Assembly (NCBI GenBank): GCA_019454045.1
Contig: SKCR01006518.1
Coordinates: 124,001-188,000 of the forward strand
Length of the DNA stretch: 64,000 bases
Reading direction: 5' to 3'
From: Zanthoxylum bungeanum
Taxonomy: Eukaryota > Streptophyta > Magnoliopsida > Sapindales > Rutaceae
Made by a program: the position numbers and the translations under genes
Notes under the pieces: model-generated
What the model was told of the DNA's origin: nothing
The model's database searches: none
The model's input: the letters and a program-made list of their open reading frames with translations, nothing else
Part shown: positions 43,701-54,557 of the stretch, in pieces
Layout of the letters: every line of letters starts with the position of its first letter
Position numbering within the stretch: position 1 is the stretch's first letter

Positions 43701-46668
43701 GCACCAAATTTAATCCTAATGGTTCTATTGACAGGTACAAAGCTCGATTAGTTGCAAGGATTCATCAAGACCTGGCGTGGATTATTATGAAAACCTTCAG
43801 TCCAGTCATCAAGCCGACCACAGTTCGGATTGTTCTCAGTCTTGCGGTTAGTCAAGGTTGGTCTCTCCGACAACTTGACATCAACAATGCTTTTCTTCAA
43901 GGCACTCTCACTGAAGATGTTTATATGTCACAACCTTCGGGCTTCATTGATCGGGATCACCCCAATCACGTCTGCAAACTTCGCAAAGCCATCTACGGCC
44001 TCAAACAAGCTCCTCGAGCATGGTACCATGAACTGCGTCAATTTCTTCTACAGTCCGGCTTCACCAACTCAATGGCCGACACCTCACTGTTCATCTTCAC
44101 CAACGCCCAAACCACACTCTATCTCCTAGTCTATGTCGACGACATCATCATAACTGGAAATGATGTTGCAACTGTCCGCCGATTCATAGACCACTCTCTC
44201 TAGCTTCTCACTCAAGGACCTTGGCCAACTTGCTTATTTCCTTGGGGTGGAGGTTACTAGTCACAACGATGATCTTTTCCTTAGTCAACGCAAGTACATT
44301 GCCGATCTGCTCACCAGAACCCACATGATTACCGCCAGCCAGCCTCAACTCCTCTGGCGACAAACAAACCCGACACTCACGTTACAATCTGGATCTCCCT
44401 TACCTGATCCGACCGAGTACAGAACTATTGTCGGGAGCCTCCAGTATCTCTCACTCACTCGACCAGACATTGCTTATACTGTCAACAAACTTTCTCAGTT
44501 TATGCATCAACCGACCGATGAACATTGGCATGCAGTCAAGCGTCTATACGATATCTCTGTGGCACTCTGGACCATGGCATATTTCTCCGCCGAAACTCCC
44601 CTCTCTCACTCCATGCCTTTTCCGACGCTGATTGGGCTGGCAACAAGGACGACTTCACCTCCACTGGTGCTTACATAGTTTATCTGGGTCATAATCCTAT
44701 TTCCTGGAGCTCCAAGAAACAACGCTCTGTTGCCCGGTCATCCACTGAGGCCGAGTACCGATCAGTGGCCTCCACTGCTGCCGAACTTAGATGGATTTGT
44801 GCTCTCCTGACTGAACTGGTGTCACTCTCTCTCTCCAACCAGTAATCTACTGTGACAATGTTGGCAAAACCAATCTCTGCTCCAATCCTGTTTTCCACTC
44901 ACGCATGAAACATGTCGCCCTTGACTACCACTTCATCCGAGAACAAGTTCAACATGGTCTATACTCCGGGTCTCCCCATCTCTGGAGCTGATCAACTAGC
45001 GGACGCTCTAACCAAACCGCTTGCTCGGTCTCCTTTCAATTCAATCAAGTCCAAGATCGGACTCTCTCCACGACCGTCCATCTTGCGGGGGCATGATAAG
45101 ATTCCATAAATCAAGATAATTGAAGGGAGAAAATCAAGGAATATCCTTTTTGAATCCTTTGTAATTATATCTTTTATCTAGTAGTTAATCTCTTTCCTAT
45201 TTCAAATTTCAATCATTGTGTATTTATAGTACTAAATGTCATTGTAAATAATAAGAAAAATATATTCTTCTTCAACTTGCCCTCTTCAATTCCACACTAA
45301 TGGTGCGATTAAGTACTTGTAAGTTGTAATCGGAATGGGCACGAATTAGAATGTTATGGAATCAAAATGGACTTGAATCGGAATGGTAAATCAGAAAAAA
45401 AAATTGTTTACTTAACTGTATTAATCATAATCGAAATCAATATTCTCATTGATGTGTTTACTTTACCTAATAATAGGAATGAATTGTTAAAAAGTTACAA
45501 TATTACCCTTAAATTAAAAGTTGTTTACTTAGCTGTCATAATCGAATTGAATATTCTCATTGAATGGATGACAGTTTCCTTTAAATCTATACAATAGTTA
45601 TATAGATTTAAAGGAAACTATCATCCATTCACCCAAAATCCCAAAATTAAGTTAAAGTTTGAAAATACCCCTCGTTTTTTAAAACTATCATATGTACAAC
45701 TCAAGTTATGAAAAATAGACATTTTACACCCAAATTACAACTTTTTTGTATGTAAAATGTACTTTTCCATAACTAGTTTTTGGTGAGTAAGATGTTCACA
45801 ATTACTAATTTTTGGATGTAAGATATCCCTTTTACATAATTTGAGGTGGACAGATGATAATTTTTTTGAAAAAAAAGGAAGGGGATTTTTGAATTTAACT
45901 TAATTTTGGGTGGATAAAAGAAAATTTCCCTAGATTTAATAAGTACACCTACAAATTCATTCTCCTCATTTTTACTTCAGTTTAGCCTCTTGAACTCAAG
46001 GGTAGACAATGTTCGTCCGGGCATTCAGAAAAGCGCTGAGATATAGATTTAATTAGTGCACATTCATTATCTAGCATTACTATTAAAAATGAGTTTTCAC
46101 TAAGCTATAAGCTATAAGCATTAAATCACATGTTCATTCATTGTCAAACAAGCCATATAAAGCATACATGGACACTAAAATAACCCAGTACGATCACTTA
46201 CCGCCTTGCGCAATTTCTTGATCAAAGCCATCGGCTTCCTTTTCAACCCTCTCTGGAACCTAATATGGACAAAATCGCCATACAAAACATTATAATATTC
46301 TTTTTTATTTTATTCCGAAATTGCACGATCAAAATAAATATATAAAATATTAAAAAAAAATAGATAGAAAATGAATAGGCACCTTCTGCGAGCACGGGCG
46401 GTAAATAGCTTGACGAGTTCATCGGTGGACATGTCCAAAAGAGCGTCCAAATCGACACCTCTGAAGCTGAACTTCTTGAACGTTCTCTTCTTTGGCTGTC
46501 CTGCAGCAGCAGCAGCAGCAGCATCGGTTTCCACATCCGCCTGCACACACCACAAACAAATATCAGTTGAATTACTTTATGTTTGGTTCCCGAGAAAAAA
46601 ACGAAGGAAACGAAATCAAAATTAAGAAAAATCTTAAAGAACGATTAATGTCGGCTTGAGATTACCAT
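40720..46668 (-). CDS. RPS15: 40S ribosomal protein S15 (uS19), four exons, last exon with three 1-bp deletions
   Basis: Exons on the minus strand: 46666-46668 (ATG alone), 46383-46540, 46202-46259 and 40720-40965. All introns have GT donors and AG acceptors and keep phase. The product begins MADVETD with an alanine run, then [59 protein letters not shown] and NGKTFNQVE, and would end SSRFIPLK. S15 sits in the head of the small ribosomal subunit near the decoding centre. In exon 4 one base is missing near 40837, 40786 and 40748, each time shifting an otherwise perfectly conserved frame. Either this is a young pseudogene or the assembly has indel errors. Intron 3 is about 5.2 kb because of a copia insertion and a foldback element. 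Confidence 0.85.
41281..41484 (+). repeat. 5' LTR of the copia element
   Basis: 204 bp, TGATAAGATT to CCACA, nearly identical to 45094-45296, which suggests recent insertion. The adjacent TGGTATCAGAGCCC (41485-41498) is a perfect plant tRNA-Met primer site. Confidence 0.93.
41545..41990 (+). pseudogene. Copia protease and pre-integrase region
   Basis: WLLDSGA (catalytic Asp) is followed, after one extra C in a C run, by [13 protein letters not shown], then [16 protein letters not shown] and [18 protein letters not shown] segments in shifting frames. This is the copia aspartic protease and the start of the GAG-pre-integrase domain. Confidence 0.75.
42000..42845 (+). pseudogene. Copia integrase
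   Basis: [19 protein letters not shown] zinc residues near 42040-42080, then open from 42138: [19 protein letters not shown] (first Asp), YSDNGGEY (second Asp) and [19 protein letters not shown] (Glu). The frame is lost near 42640, where parts of the next 200 codons continue in another frame ([20 protein letters not shown]). Confidence 0.88.
42846..43440 (+). other. Variable Pro/Thr/His-rich spacer between integrase and RT
   Basis: C-rich, with many CCGACC(A)C repeats. All frames on this strand are Pro/Thr/His-rich and none is conserved-looking. It is probably the hypervariable linker of copia pol. Confidence 0.6.
43442..44250 (+). pseudogene. Copia reverse transcriptase
   Basis: Encodes [57 protein letters not shown] and the catalytic [11 protein letters not shown]. 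Short of a full ORF: a few codons are missing after LVARIHQD, and the frame breaks near 44200 before continuing as [18 protein letters not shown]. Confidence 0.92.
44251..45093 (+). pseudogene. Copia RT end and RNase H
   Basis: [20 protein letters not shown] and [20 protein letters not shown], then [20 protein letters not shown], are the RNase H signatures, followed by [13 protein letters not shown] at the pol end. The domains fall in three frames. The purine tract TTGCGGGGGCA (45083-45093) follows. Confidence 0.9.
45094..45296 (+). repeat. 3' LTR of the copia element
   Basis: 203 bp, followed by the CTAAT duplication. It differs from the 5' LTR at only a few positions. Confidence 0.93.
45562..45945. 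mobile_element. Foldback element with 30-bp hairpin in RPS15 intron 3
   Basis: 45562-45591 and 45601-45630 are inverted copies (29 of 30 positions) around a 9-nt loop. A second inverted pair, CCCAAAATTAAGTTAAA (about 45643) and TTTAACTTAATTTTGGG (about 45895), suggests a foldback MITE covering about 45600-45945. No target duplication is firmly identified. Confidence 0.55.
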
Positions 46669-46734
46669 GGCTCGAGACTAGACTGAGAAATAAACAAATG
46701 CTTGTTCGCGGATGCGTTTGTACGTGTCCGTGGC

Positions 46735-46742
46735 TAGGGTTT
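46735..46742 (-). promoter_or_regulatory. Telo-box in RPS15 promoter
   Basis: Minus-strand AAACCCTA lies about 70 bp upstream of the RPS15 ATG. Telo-boxes near the start are typical of plant ribosomal protein genes, so this supports a genuine ancestral promoter here. Confidence 0.6.
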
Positions 46743-46978
46743 TTAGAGATTGAAAGTTGCGAATTTATACGACACCCATGACGAAATATGGTTACGGGTT
46801 TCAATTCCTATTCGGGTCGCCCGATCATATCGAATACAGAATTCGGGTAGAAAGTTTTGACCCGGGATGGTACTTTAAAGTTAAACAAATGTATTTGGCC
46901 CGTGATTGTTTTTAGTATTTCACTTTTCCATTTTCTCCATTTTTTAAGGTTTTTTCAAATGAATTTGGCTCCAGCAAG

Positions 46979-47447
46979 TAAGGGTGTTCATAGGGTCGGG
47001 TCAACCCGTGATCCGACATGACCCGACCCGATCCGCGAGGGTCCCAAAAAAATTTTGCAAATTTTCGACCCGACCCGAAATTGTCGGATTGAGCAACGGG
47101 TTTGATACTAAAACCCGACCCGACCCTATAATATTTATATTATTTTTCTAAAATTTTTATTATTTTTCAAAAAAAAATTATTATTATTTTTAGAGTTTTT
47201 ACTTTTATTGTATTAAAACTTTTATTTATGATACTTTTTTAGACATAAAATAACAAATATTTGTATTTCAAAATAATTAATTCATTAAAAAAAAATTTTA
47301 CCTACCCAACGACCCGACCCGAACCCGATCGGGTTCCACCTTCGTGTGACCCGACCCGCGACCCGAACTTCTCATAACCCGACCCGATTGGGTCTCACAA
47401 AATTTCAAAAACCTTACCCGACCAGACCCGACCCGTGAATACCCCTA
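46979..47447. mobile_element. hAT-type MITE, 469 bp
   Basis: Ends TAAGGGTGTTCA and TGAATACCCCTA, with a perfect 8-bp duplication CCAGCAAG (46971-46978, 47448-47455). The ends are rich in GACCCGACCCG around an AT-rich centre. Non-coding. Confidence 0.88.
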
Positions 47448-47579
47448 CCAGCAAGCAATAGCTCTATAATGATCAACCCAGAATTATGTTTTGAAATATA
47501 TATATATATATATATAATTTTCTAATGAGAGATTTCTCATTGAAATAAAATGAGTACCAAACGAAATGAAAAGAAAAAC

Positions 47580-48116
47580 TGTTAACAGACGAAAATCTCC
47601 ACCGTAGAACGAAATCTCCCTGAGACTAAAGAAAGAGCGAAGGGAGAAAGGGCGATGGACCAAAGGGCGACAAAGAGCGTGGGGCGATCGGACCAGCGGT
47701 TAGGACGAAAGCCCATGATGCAATTACATTTAGGACGAAAATTCATGATACGGTTACTCCCACGATCATGGCAGTTGGACAGTTTTCCTCCACAACCAAG
47801 CAGTTGAGACGCACAGCTCAGCGGTTACAGGCACGATCCAGCAACGGCAGAGAGATACTGGAACCGCTTAAAACGGTTGACAAACTTCACTATAAAAGCT
47901 TATATCATGCCAAGAGAAAAAGCCCCCGATCAAATGAAGATTCAATGAGCATATTTTTTTTTTCATTTCTTATATTGTAATCTTAGGACTGTAACTTGTG
48001 TGCTTGCGCCCCTTGGAGGCTTATTCACTTAATCAAACACTCATTACTGGGACATTGTCTCAGGAGATTTGAACCTTACACGCTCTTCTTTCTTCACGCA
48101 TAAAATTACGCAAACA
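47580..48116 (+). repeat. 5' LTR of the Tat element
   Basis: 537 bp, TGTTAACAG to CAAACA, matched by 63482 onward. The open frame 47768-47980 lies inside the LTR and is not a gene. Confidence 0.88.
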
Positions 48117-48121
48117 GTTTT

Positions 48122-48140
48122 TGGCGACCACAGTGGGAGA
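48122..48140 (+). promoter_or_regulatory. Primer-binding site of the Tat element
   Basis: TGGCGACCACAGTGGGAGA lies 5 bp after the LTR. Its form fits a tRNA 3' end, probably tRNA-Arg as in related Ogre elements; the tRNA assignment is from memory. Confidence 0.65.
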
Positions 48141-48159
48141 CTTGGTGTAAAGAGTGGAG

Positions 48160-50150
48160 ATGCCTCCGAAAAGAAACGCTCAAACTGGCTCAACTGCGGA
48201 GGAAGGAGGACTTGAGCAAACCAACCAGCCCAACGTTCCAGCCATAGTGGGTCAATTCGAGGGTCTGGCAGATGCTAATCGGTATGAATCTATGAGAGAA
48301 CTCAGCCCTAACGCGGTGCGCGCTTTGTTCGGTGAATTCACACAGGATATTGTCGAACAGGTTAGGCTTCAAAATGCGCATGTCATAGATAAATTCGTAT
48401 CAACTACCAATTCGCATTATGAAAACATGGCTAAACATCTAAGCTCGATGAATGAATTAATGGCCAAATGTGTAAACGGCGGGACGGCGCTGCCGTGGAC
48501 TACGCCCCTCCCTACACCGAGCAGTCAGGAGGCTGGTCCTAGTAATGTTCCTCCACAGGGGACCAACATCCCTACGGTTCTCAGAGAAGGAATAAGTCCT
48601 GGAGGCAATGGCCCACAATTAGGGTCGAATATACACAAATGGTCAAATATGGCACAAAACGAAGTGGTGATGCCTCAGGGTGTCCAGGTTTCCCAGGGGC
48701 AGAATCATGATTATATCCCACTTTTGAGAGGACCGCAGCCACCGCCCATAGCTATGCCATTTAATGGCAATGATATGCTAAGGGAGCAAATGACCGAGAT
48801 TCTTCAAAACCAATTTGGTCTAGGCATACGGCCAATTCGGCCAAGATATCGGAAACCGTATCCTGATTGGGTCGATGTGGCCTATCCATGGCCTAGAAAC
48901 TACAAGATATCAGATTTTTCCCTCTTTACAGGGTCTAGGGAAGTTTCTACCATGGAACTGTAGGACGATTTACCCTCCAGTGTGGGGAAGTCAATGATTT
49001 CCACAAACTAAGATTATTTCACGGATCACTATCAGGGGTAGCTCTCATGGTATGTCAGTCTGCCGGCCAATTCGGTAGAAAGTTGGTAGCAGATGGAGCA
49101 ACTGTTTCATGCGTAATTTTACAAGGCTGAATCTGAAATAGCCTTAGCTGATTTGGCAAACTTAAGACAATTGCCAGGAGAGTGGGTCGAGACATTTTTA
49201 CAACGGTTTAAGGTAGCCCGAGGCCGATGTTACGTGCCTTTGCCCGAAAAAGAATTTATGAGGATCGCTCAAGGTTGCTTAAATCTCGATCTGAAAAAGA
49301 AGTTTCAGGATCGCGAGTTTTGGGACCTTCCCGAACTCACCACTAGTGTGGTGCGTTATGAGCGATTATTACGAGAAGATGAGCAAATGAAGAATTTGAG
49401 CAAATGGACATATTACAGGAATATTGACTATGAAATGATCGAAATAGATACTCAGTCGGCCGATTTATATCTGGCCGAGTTGGTTAAAGGGAAACCTTAC
49501 GTTTGCAAAACGTGGGCGGAACCCCGAATAAGTGAAAAAAATGATAGAAAGGGCAGGAATTTCTCCTTTGATATTACTAAAGTCGATGCCATAATATGAC
49601 CAGTTATATAAGGACAAGAAAATTAGCAGAGCGGATCGGTAGTAAAAAATATTGTAAGTGGCATAATGCATGGTCTCACACAACTAATAATTGCCTTGTT
49701 TTTCGTAATGTCTTACAGGATGCCATAGAATCCGACGAATCATGTTCGAGAAAAAGATGGTCGTGGACAGCGACCCTTTTCCAAAATCGTGGGGTGAACA
49801 TGATCAATCCAGACCTTGCCAAAGTGAACCTGCCGGAAGTCAAATTAGTGCTAGACGAAGGACATCACCGTCGTCGTCCAAGCGCTCTGGAAATGATTAA
49901 GGAACCTTTAGGGCAAGGAGACCAGCAGAACATTTGTATTCGATGCAATTGCGAAAGGCCTGCAAAGAGAAAGCCATCATCATGGCAGCCCCGGACCTTC
50001 GCCCCAAGGTTCTATGGGGAGAATTCAAATTTCGTCCAGAATGTAAGGATGTCAGGTCGAAGATTAATCGGCCCAATGTTTGGCATTCGTACCAAAAGCC
50101 ACACTCGGGTCATCGGCCATGCAGGAAACTATCCCCCTGTAGAAGAATGA
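48160..50150 (+). pseudogene. Tat gag
   Basis: ATG 48160 (MPPKRNAQTG) is preferred over an in-frame GTG six bases earlier. The first frame ends at 48963. The gag core continues from 49150 (LANLRQLPGEWVETFLQRF, GCLNLDLKKKFQDREFWDLP) to 49599. A CKWHNAWSHTTNNC motif (C-x2-H-x4-H-x4-C, near 49650-49695) marks the nucleocapsid-like end in a third frame. At least three frame changes. Confidence 0.82.
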
Positions 50151-50654
50151 CAAGGACGCAGTGAAGAGGCGGCGGCACCAAAGAAATTATGGCCATTTGA
50201 TGCGTCGACAAGGTGAAACAAAGGCCACCAATGCCGTAGCCCTCACACCAAAACAGAAGTAATAAAAAGGGGGTGACGACAAAGAAGGAACGGTGATAAG
50301 TTGTGACGAACGCACTAAATTCAGCAAACGGAAACAGGACGAAAAAACCGATGATGAGAGCCGCCTATCCTCATTCAGTTCGGCAGTATGCCGCCAGTGG
50401 TGGTAATCATTACCTATTGCCTGGGAAATTCAGGAGAGATAACAATTGGGAGCTGGAACAAGCGAGGACGTTTATGAGGGTGTCGAAACTGAATTTGCAG
50501 CGCTCTCAATCACAGACACGGAAGTTGAAGATGAGGAGATGACCGATATGTAGAAGAAGAAATAGACATCAAGACCGAATCAAGGAGAAGATGAATTTCA
50601 CAGAATCAGCTTCTCATAGAATTATATGAAGCCGGTAATCTTGCAGTCGGGACA
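50151..50654 (+). other. Decayed gag-protease spacer of the Tat element
   Basis: Purine-rich, acidic-coding sequence with stops in all frames. No domain recognised. Confidence 0.45.
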
Positions 50655-51515
50655 TTGGGAGAAGATTTGGGACGATATATGTTCCTTGTTTTGTATGGGA
50701 CGCCTAAGGTAAAACGAACCCTCACCATAGCTGAAAAACGGAGATTGACTGTCAATCATGTCTCTCAAGATTTACCAGCCACGTTGCCACTTTCCAGATG
50801 GGACATGGAAGAGGAATCACCGCACGTTGAGGGCGATCAAACAATGGAAATAGATCTATCAGGGAGAGTGTTTTTCCCGAAGCCACTAACACAAATGACG
50901 AAGCACCTGCGGCCGTTGTATGTAAAGGCAAAGGCTAATGGGATACTTGTCACCAAATTACTAATTGATAACGGGGCGACCATTAATGCAATACCAGTTA
51001 GGATGCTAGAACGTTTGGCAAAGTCCGAAGAAGACCTTCTCCCTACGGAAGTGATGCTTACCGGCTTTAATGGAGGGGCGACGACAGCAAAATGAGTTAT
51101 TCCATTGAACCTACAAGTGGGAAGTACTACGAAGACAGTGGTATTTTTCGTCATAGATGGACCAACCACATACAATATGCTACTGGGACGAGACTGGATT
51201 CACGGCAGCCGATGCATCCCTTCATCCCTTCATCAATGCCTGGTTTTCTGGAACCAGAGGGATGAAGTAGAGATAGTGCATGCCGACAATAAGCATTTCG
51301 CTGCGGAGACAAACTCGGCCGAGTACTTCATATACGAAGGGAACTATGGGCCGACCAGAGTTTTGAATAAAGGGGAAAGCCCTACCATTGTGGCTCAGAA
51401 TGACGAGTTTTACCCCTCTGGGTTGCTGGACGATTTGTTCGCACAGACGAGACCAACCACAGTGGTCTTTGGAGAACCGACACACATCGATTCAAATGAA
51501 GTACGGCCAGAATAA
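50655..51515 (+). pseudogene. Tat protease
   Basis: LLIDNGATINAIPVRMLERL contains the catalytic Asp (D-N-G-A in place of D-S/T-G-A). After a TGA at 51093 the frame change leads into YNMLLGRDWIH, the C-terminal flap of gypsy proteases. Confidence 0.82.
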
Positions 51516-51621
51516 GGAGCAAGTCGCTCTTGCGGCCTCCAATGCCAATTTATTGGCCTATGTGATATAGTGAAAAAGTAAGGACGAAGCACAGGCCGCT
51601 ATTTCGGCCTTAAGAGGCAAA

Positions 51622-52620
51622 TTGCTGGCACACCAGACAGAGGACGAAATAAATAACTATGTGGAGGGACTACTTGATGGAATGAGGAGAATCAAAGGAA
51701 GAAGAGTTCGCCCTGAATGGACGACGCAGAAAAACATCTTAAGAAGACAAGACGCTTTGGACGAGGTAAATCTGGGGAATGAGCAAAATAGGCGCATAAC
51801 TTACGTCAGCAAGGAATTGGAGCCCCATGTACTTGAAAAGTTAGTTAGTTTGTTGCAAAGATACAAAGATTGTTTTGCATGGGACTACCATGAGATGCCT
51901 GACTTAGATAGGACTTTGGTATAGCATAAGCTGCCAATCATGCCAAGTCATAGGCCTCACAGGCAGCCTCCCCGGAGGTTTGCACCTAATGGCATGCCTG
52001 ATATTAAGAAAGAAGTTGAACGACTGCTAGAGGCAAAATTCATTAGGACGACCAGATATGTGGAATGGTTGTCAAATATTGTCTCAGTTAGGAAAAAAGA
52101 ATGGAAAGATAAGGATTTGTATAGATTTCAGAAATTTAAACCTGGCAACACCAAAGGATCAATACCCAATGCCGACAGTAGATTCCTTAGTGGATTCCAC
52201 GGCGAGGTATCAAGTATACTCGTTTATGGATGGGTATGCGGACTATAATCAGATTTACATCGCCGAAGATGATGTACATAAGACGGCCTTTAGATGCCCA
52301 GGCTCTCTAGGGTGTTATGAATGGGCGGTCATGCCATTCGGCCTGAAAAATGCTGGTGCCACTTATCAGCGGGCCATGAACTTATCTTTCATGACATGAT
52401 TGGCGAATTCGTAGAAGTCTATGTGGACGATATAATGGCTAAATCCGTGACTATGGACGAACATTTTGGCCATTTAGCAACGGCCTTCGAACGAATGAGA
52501 AAGTTCAAACAAAAGAATGAACCCTGCCAAATGTGCTTTCGGGGTGTGCGCAGGAAATTTCCTAGGGTTTCTAGTGCACCAACGGGGAATTGAGATCGAC
52601 TAATAAGTCTAGGCAATCAC
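51622..52620 (+). pseudogene. Tat reverse transcriptase
   Basis: YKDCFAWDYHEMPDLDRTLV is the pre-RT motif. After frame changes come RICIDFRNLNLATPKDQYP, FMDGYADYNQIYIAEDDVHK, WAVMPFGLKNAGATYQRAM and the catalytic VYVDDIMAKS. The domain is spread over three frames. Confidence 0.9.
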
Positions 52621-53190
52621 CGAAGCTATGCCACCCCGAAATAAAAAAGATTTGCAGAGGTTTCTAGGGCAAATTAACTTTTTAAGGCGATTCATCTCCA
52701 ACTGTGCAGGGAAAACAAAAGTGTCATCCTCCTTATAAAGCTAAAAGGCGAGGACGAATTCGTCTGGACCGAGGAACATCAACAAGCATTTGACAGCCTG
52801 AAGAGAAATACTGTCACAGGCCGCCGGTGATGGTACCTCCAGTGCCAGGAAAGCCAATAAAGTTGTACATAGCGGCTGAAGAGCAATCCATAGCTGGGAT
52901 GATCGCGCAAGATGACGACATGAACATCGAGAAAGCCATTTACTATATTAGCAAACAATTGTTGAATTATGAATGTAACTATTCTCCCATGGAGAAATTA
53001 TGTTTGGCTTTATACTTCACATGTACTAAATTACGAGCCTACCTTAGGCCGAATATAGTGTACTTGATTACAAGAATTAATATAATAAAGTACATGTTTT
53101 CTCGTCTCATCTTGCATCAAAGAGTCGGTTTTTTGTCACTATCACTTTCAGAATTTGATGTACGACATGAACCCCAAAAGGGCCGTTAAA
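52621..53190 (+). pseudogene. Tat first RNase H
   Basis: The RT connection FLGQINFLRRFISN lies near 52665. From 52830 KLYIAAEEQSIAGMIAQDDD, KAIYYISKQLLNYECNYSPM and EKLCLALYFTCTKLRAYL match the gypsy RNase H, in which the usual TDH segment is missing. Confidence 0.82.
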
Positions 53191-53194
53191 AATC

Positions 53195-53665
53195 AAGTCT
53201 TGGCCGATTTTTTGGCCGACCATCCATGTCTGAGCACGATAAAGGAAATAGAAATGGATCTGGACGAATGCAGTCTGAAACCATGGACGATGTATTTCGA
53301 CGGATCCAGCACAATGAAGGGAGCTGGAATAGAATTAGTTCTGGTCAGCCCGTTGGGAGAATCTTTCTGATTCTTAGTCAAGTTGACCGAATACTGCACT
53401 AATAACCAGGCCGAATACGAAGCCTTGATACTTGGGCTAGAGATGCTACTTAATATGGGAGTAACCAATGCGTCCATCAAGGGAGATTCGCAGCTGGTAA
53501 TTCAACAAGTGATATGAGCTTTCAAATGTCAAAGCCCATCAGTAATGGCATTATTAGACGTGGCCAAAGAATTAGTTGAACGATTTGATCACGCTGAATT
53601 AGAGTACATTCCGAGGGTGAAGAACGAATTGGCCAATAGCTTAGCCCAAGCAGCCTCCGGATATA
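53195..53665 (+). pseudogene. Tat second (archaeal-type) RNase H
   Basis: WTMYFDGSSTMKGAGIELVL, NNQAEYEALILGLEMLLNMG and IKGDSQLVIQQV carry the D-E-D acidic set; YIPRVKNELANSLAQAASG ends the domain. Two nonsense codons interrupt it (53368-53370, 53516-53518). This extra RNase H is the hallmark of Tat-lineage elements. Confidence 0.9.
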
Positions 53666-54557
53666 AACAGACAAACACAGGTAGGGTATACAAGAGCGAA
53701 GAGGTTGAACCAGTCCTCATGAGGCGAGCTAAAGATACGAACGCCATGATTATCGAAGTCGAAAAAAAGGACGATTGGAGGAACGAAATCAAGACATTCC
53801 TAAAGCAGCCCGAAGTAGGGAATGATCAAAAGCTAAAGCTTAAAGCTTTGAACTATATAGTATCAAGAGATGTGCTATATAAGAAACGACAAGATGGGTT
53901 GTTGTTGAAATGTGTAGGGCCATCCGAATCCAAAACTATCATGGTCGAAGTGCATGAAGGCATTTGTGGGGCTCACCAAACCGGGGTAAAGATGAGATGG
54001 TTGATTGTACGAAGCGGCTATTATTGGCCAAAGATGGGAGAATCGTGCACCTCATATGCCAAAGGATGCATTGCTTGTCAGAAGCACGGACCTATTCAGA
54101 GGGCTCCAGCAACTGAGATGGTCCCAGTCATTAAACTATGGCCGTTTATGGGATGGGCGATAGACTTTATAGGGAAGACTTATCCTGCATCAAGTAAGAA
54201 GCATACTTTCATCCTCGTTGCCACCGACTTCTTCATCAATGGGTGGAAGTCATCCCAGTTGTAGAAATCTCTCAAGAGCAGATCATCAAGTTCATAAAGG
54301 AACATATAATTCACCGATTTGGTATACCACAGATAATAATGGTAGATCATGTACTTTATTAAACGGTGAAAAGGTAAAAGACTTACTGGGCGAATACGGA
54401 GCCCGATTAGTGAACACTACTCCCTACTACCCTCAGTCAAATGGTCAAGCGGAATCGACTAACAAGACCCTTAAAGGATTGATTCGGAAAATGGTGACAG
54501 ACAATGCCAGACGGTGGGATGAATATTTGAGTCAAGCTTTATGGGCCTATAGAACGT
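53666..54557 (+). pseudogene. Tat integrase, N-terminal part (interrupted)
   Basis: The zinc region HEGICGAHQTG then GCIACQKHG (HHCC), the first Asp in MGWAIDFIGKTYP, and the Glu in YYPQSNGQAESTNKTLKG. The second Asp region (IIMVDH) is followed by a stop. It ends in LWAYRT, where Athila copy 4 is inserted; the rest is at 62521. Confidence 0.9.

Larger units (their letters stand above)
41281..45296 (+). mobile_element. Ty1/copia element (Ale/Retrofit-like), gag-deleted, in RPS15 intron 3
   Basis: Short LTRs 41281-41484 and 45094-45296, target duplication CTAAT (41276-41280, 45297-45301), a tRNA-Met primer site and a purine tract. Domain order protease, integrase, RT, RNase H is copia-type. 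Gag is missing: the protease begins about 60 bp after the PBS. It lies antisense to RPS15. The lineage call rests on small size and short LTRs and is tentative. Confidence 0.9.

Noticed and set aside
47768..47980. 70-codon ORF beginning MAVGQFSSTTKQ, repeated at 63723-63929
   Set aside because: Both copies lie inside the Tat LTRs. The repetition is due to the LTR pair, and there is no domain or reading-frame conservation beyond that.
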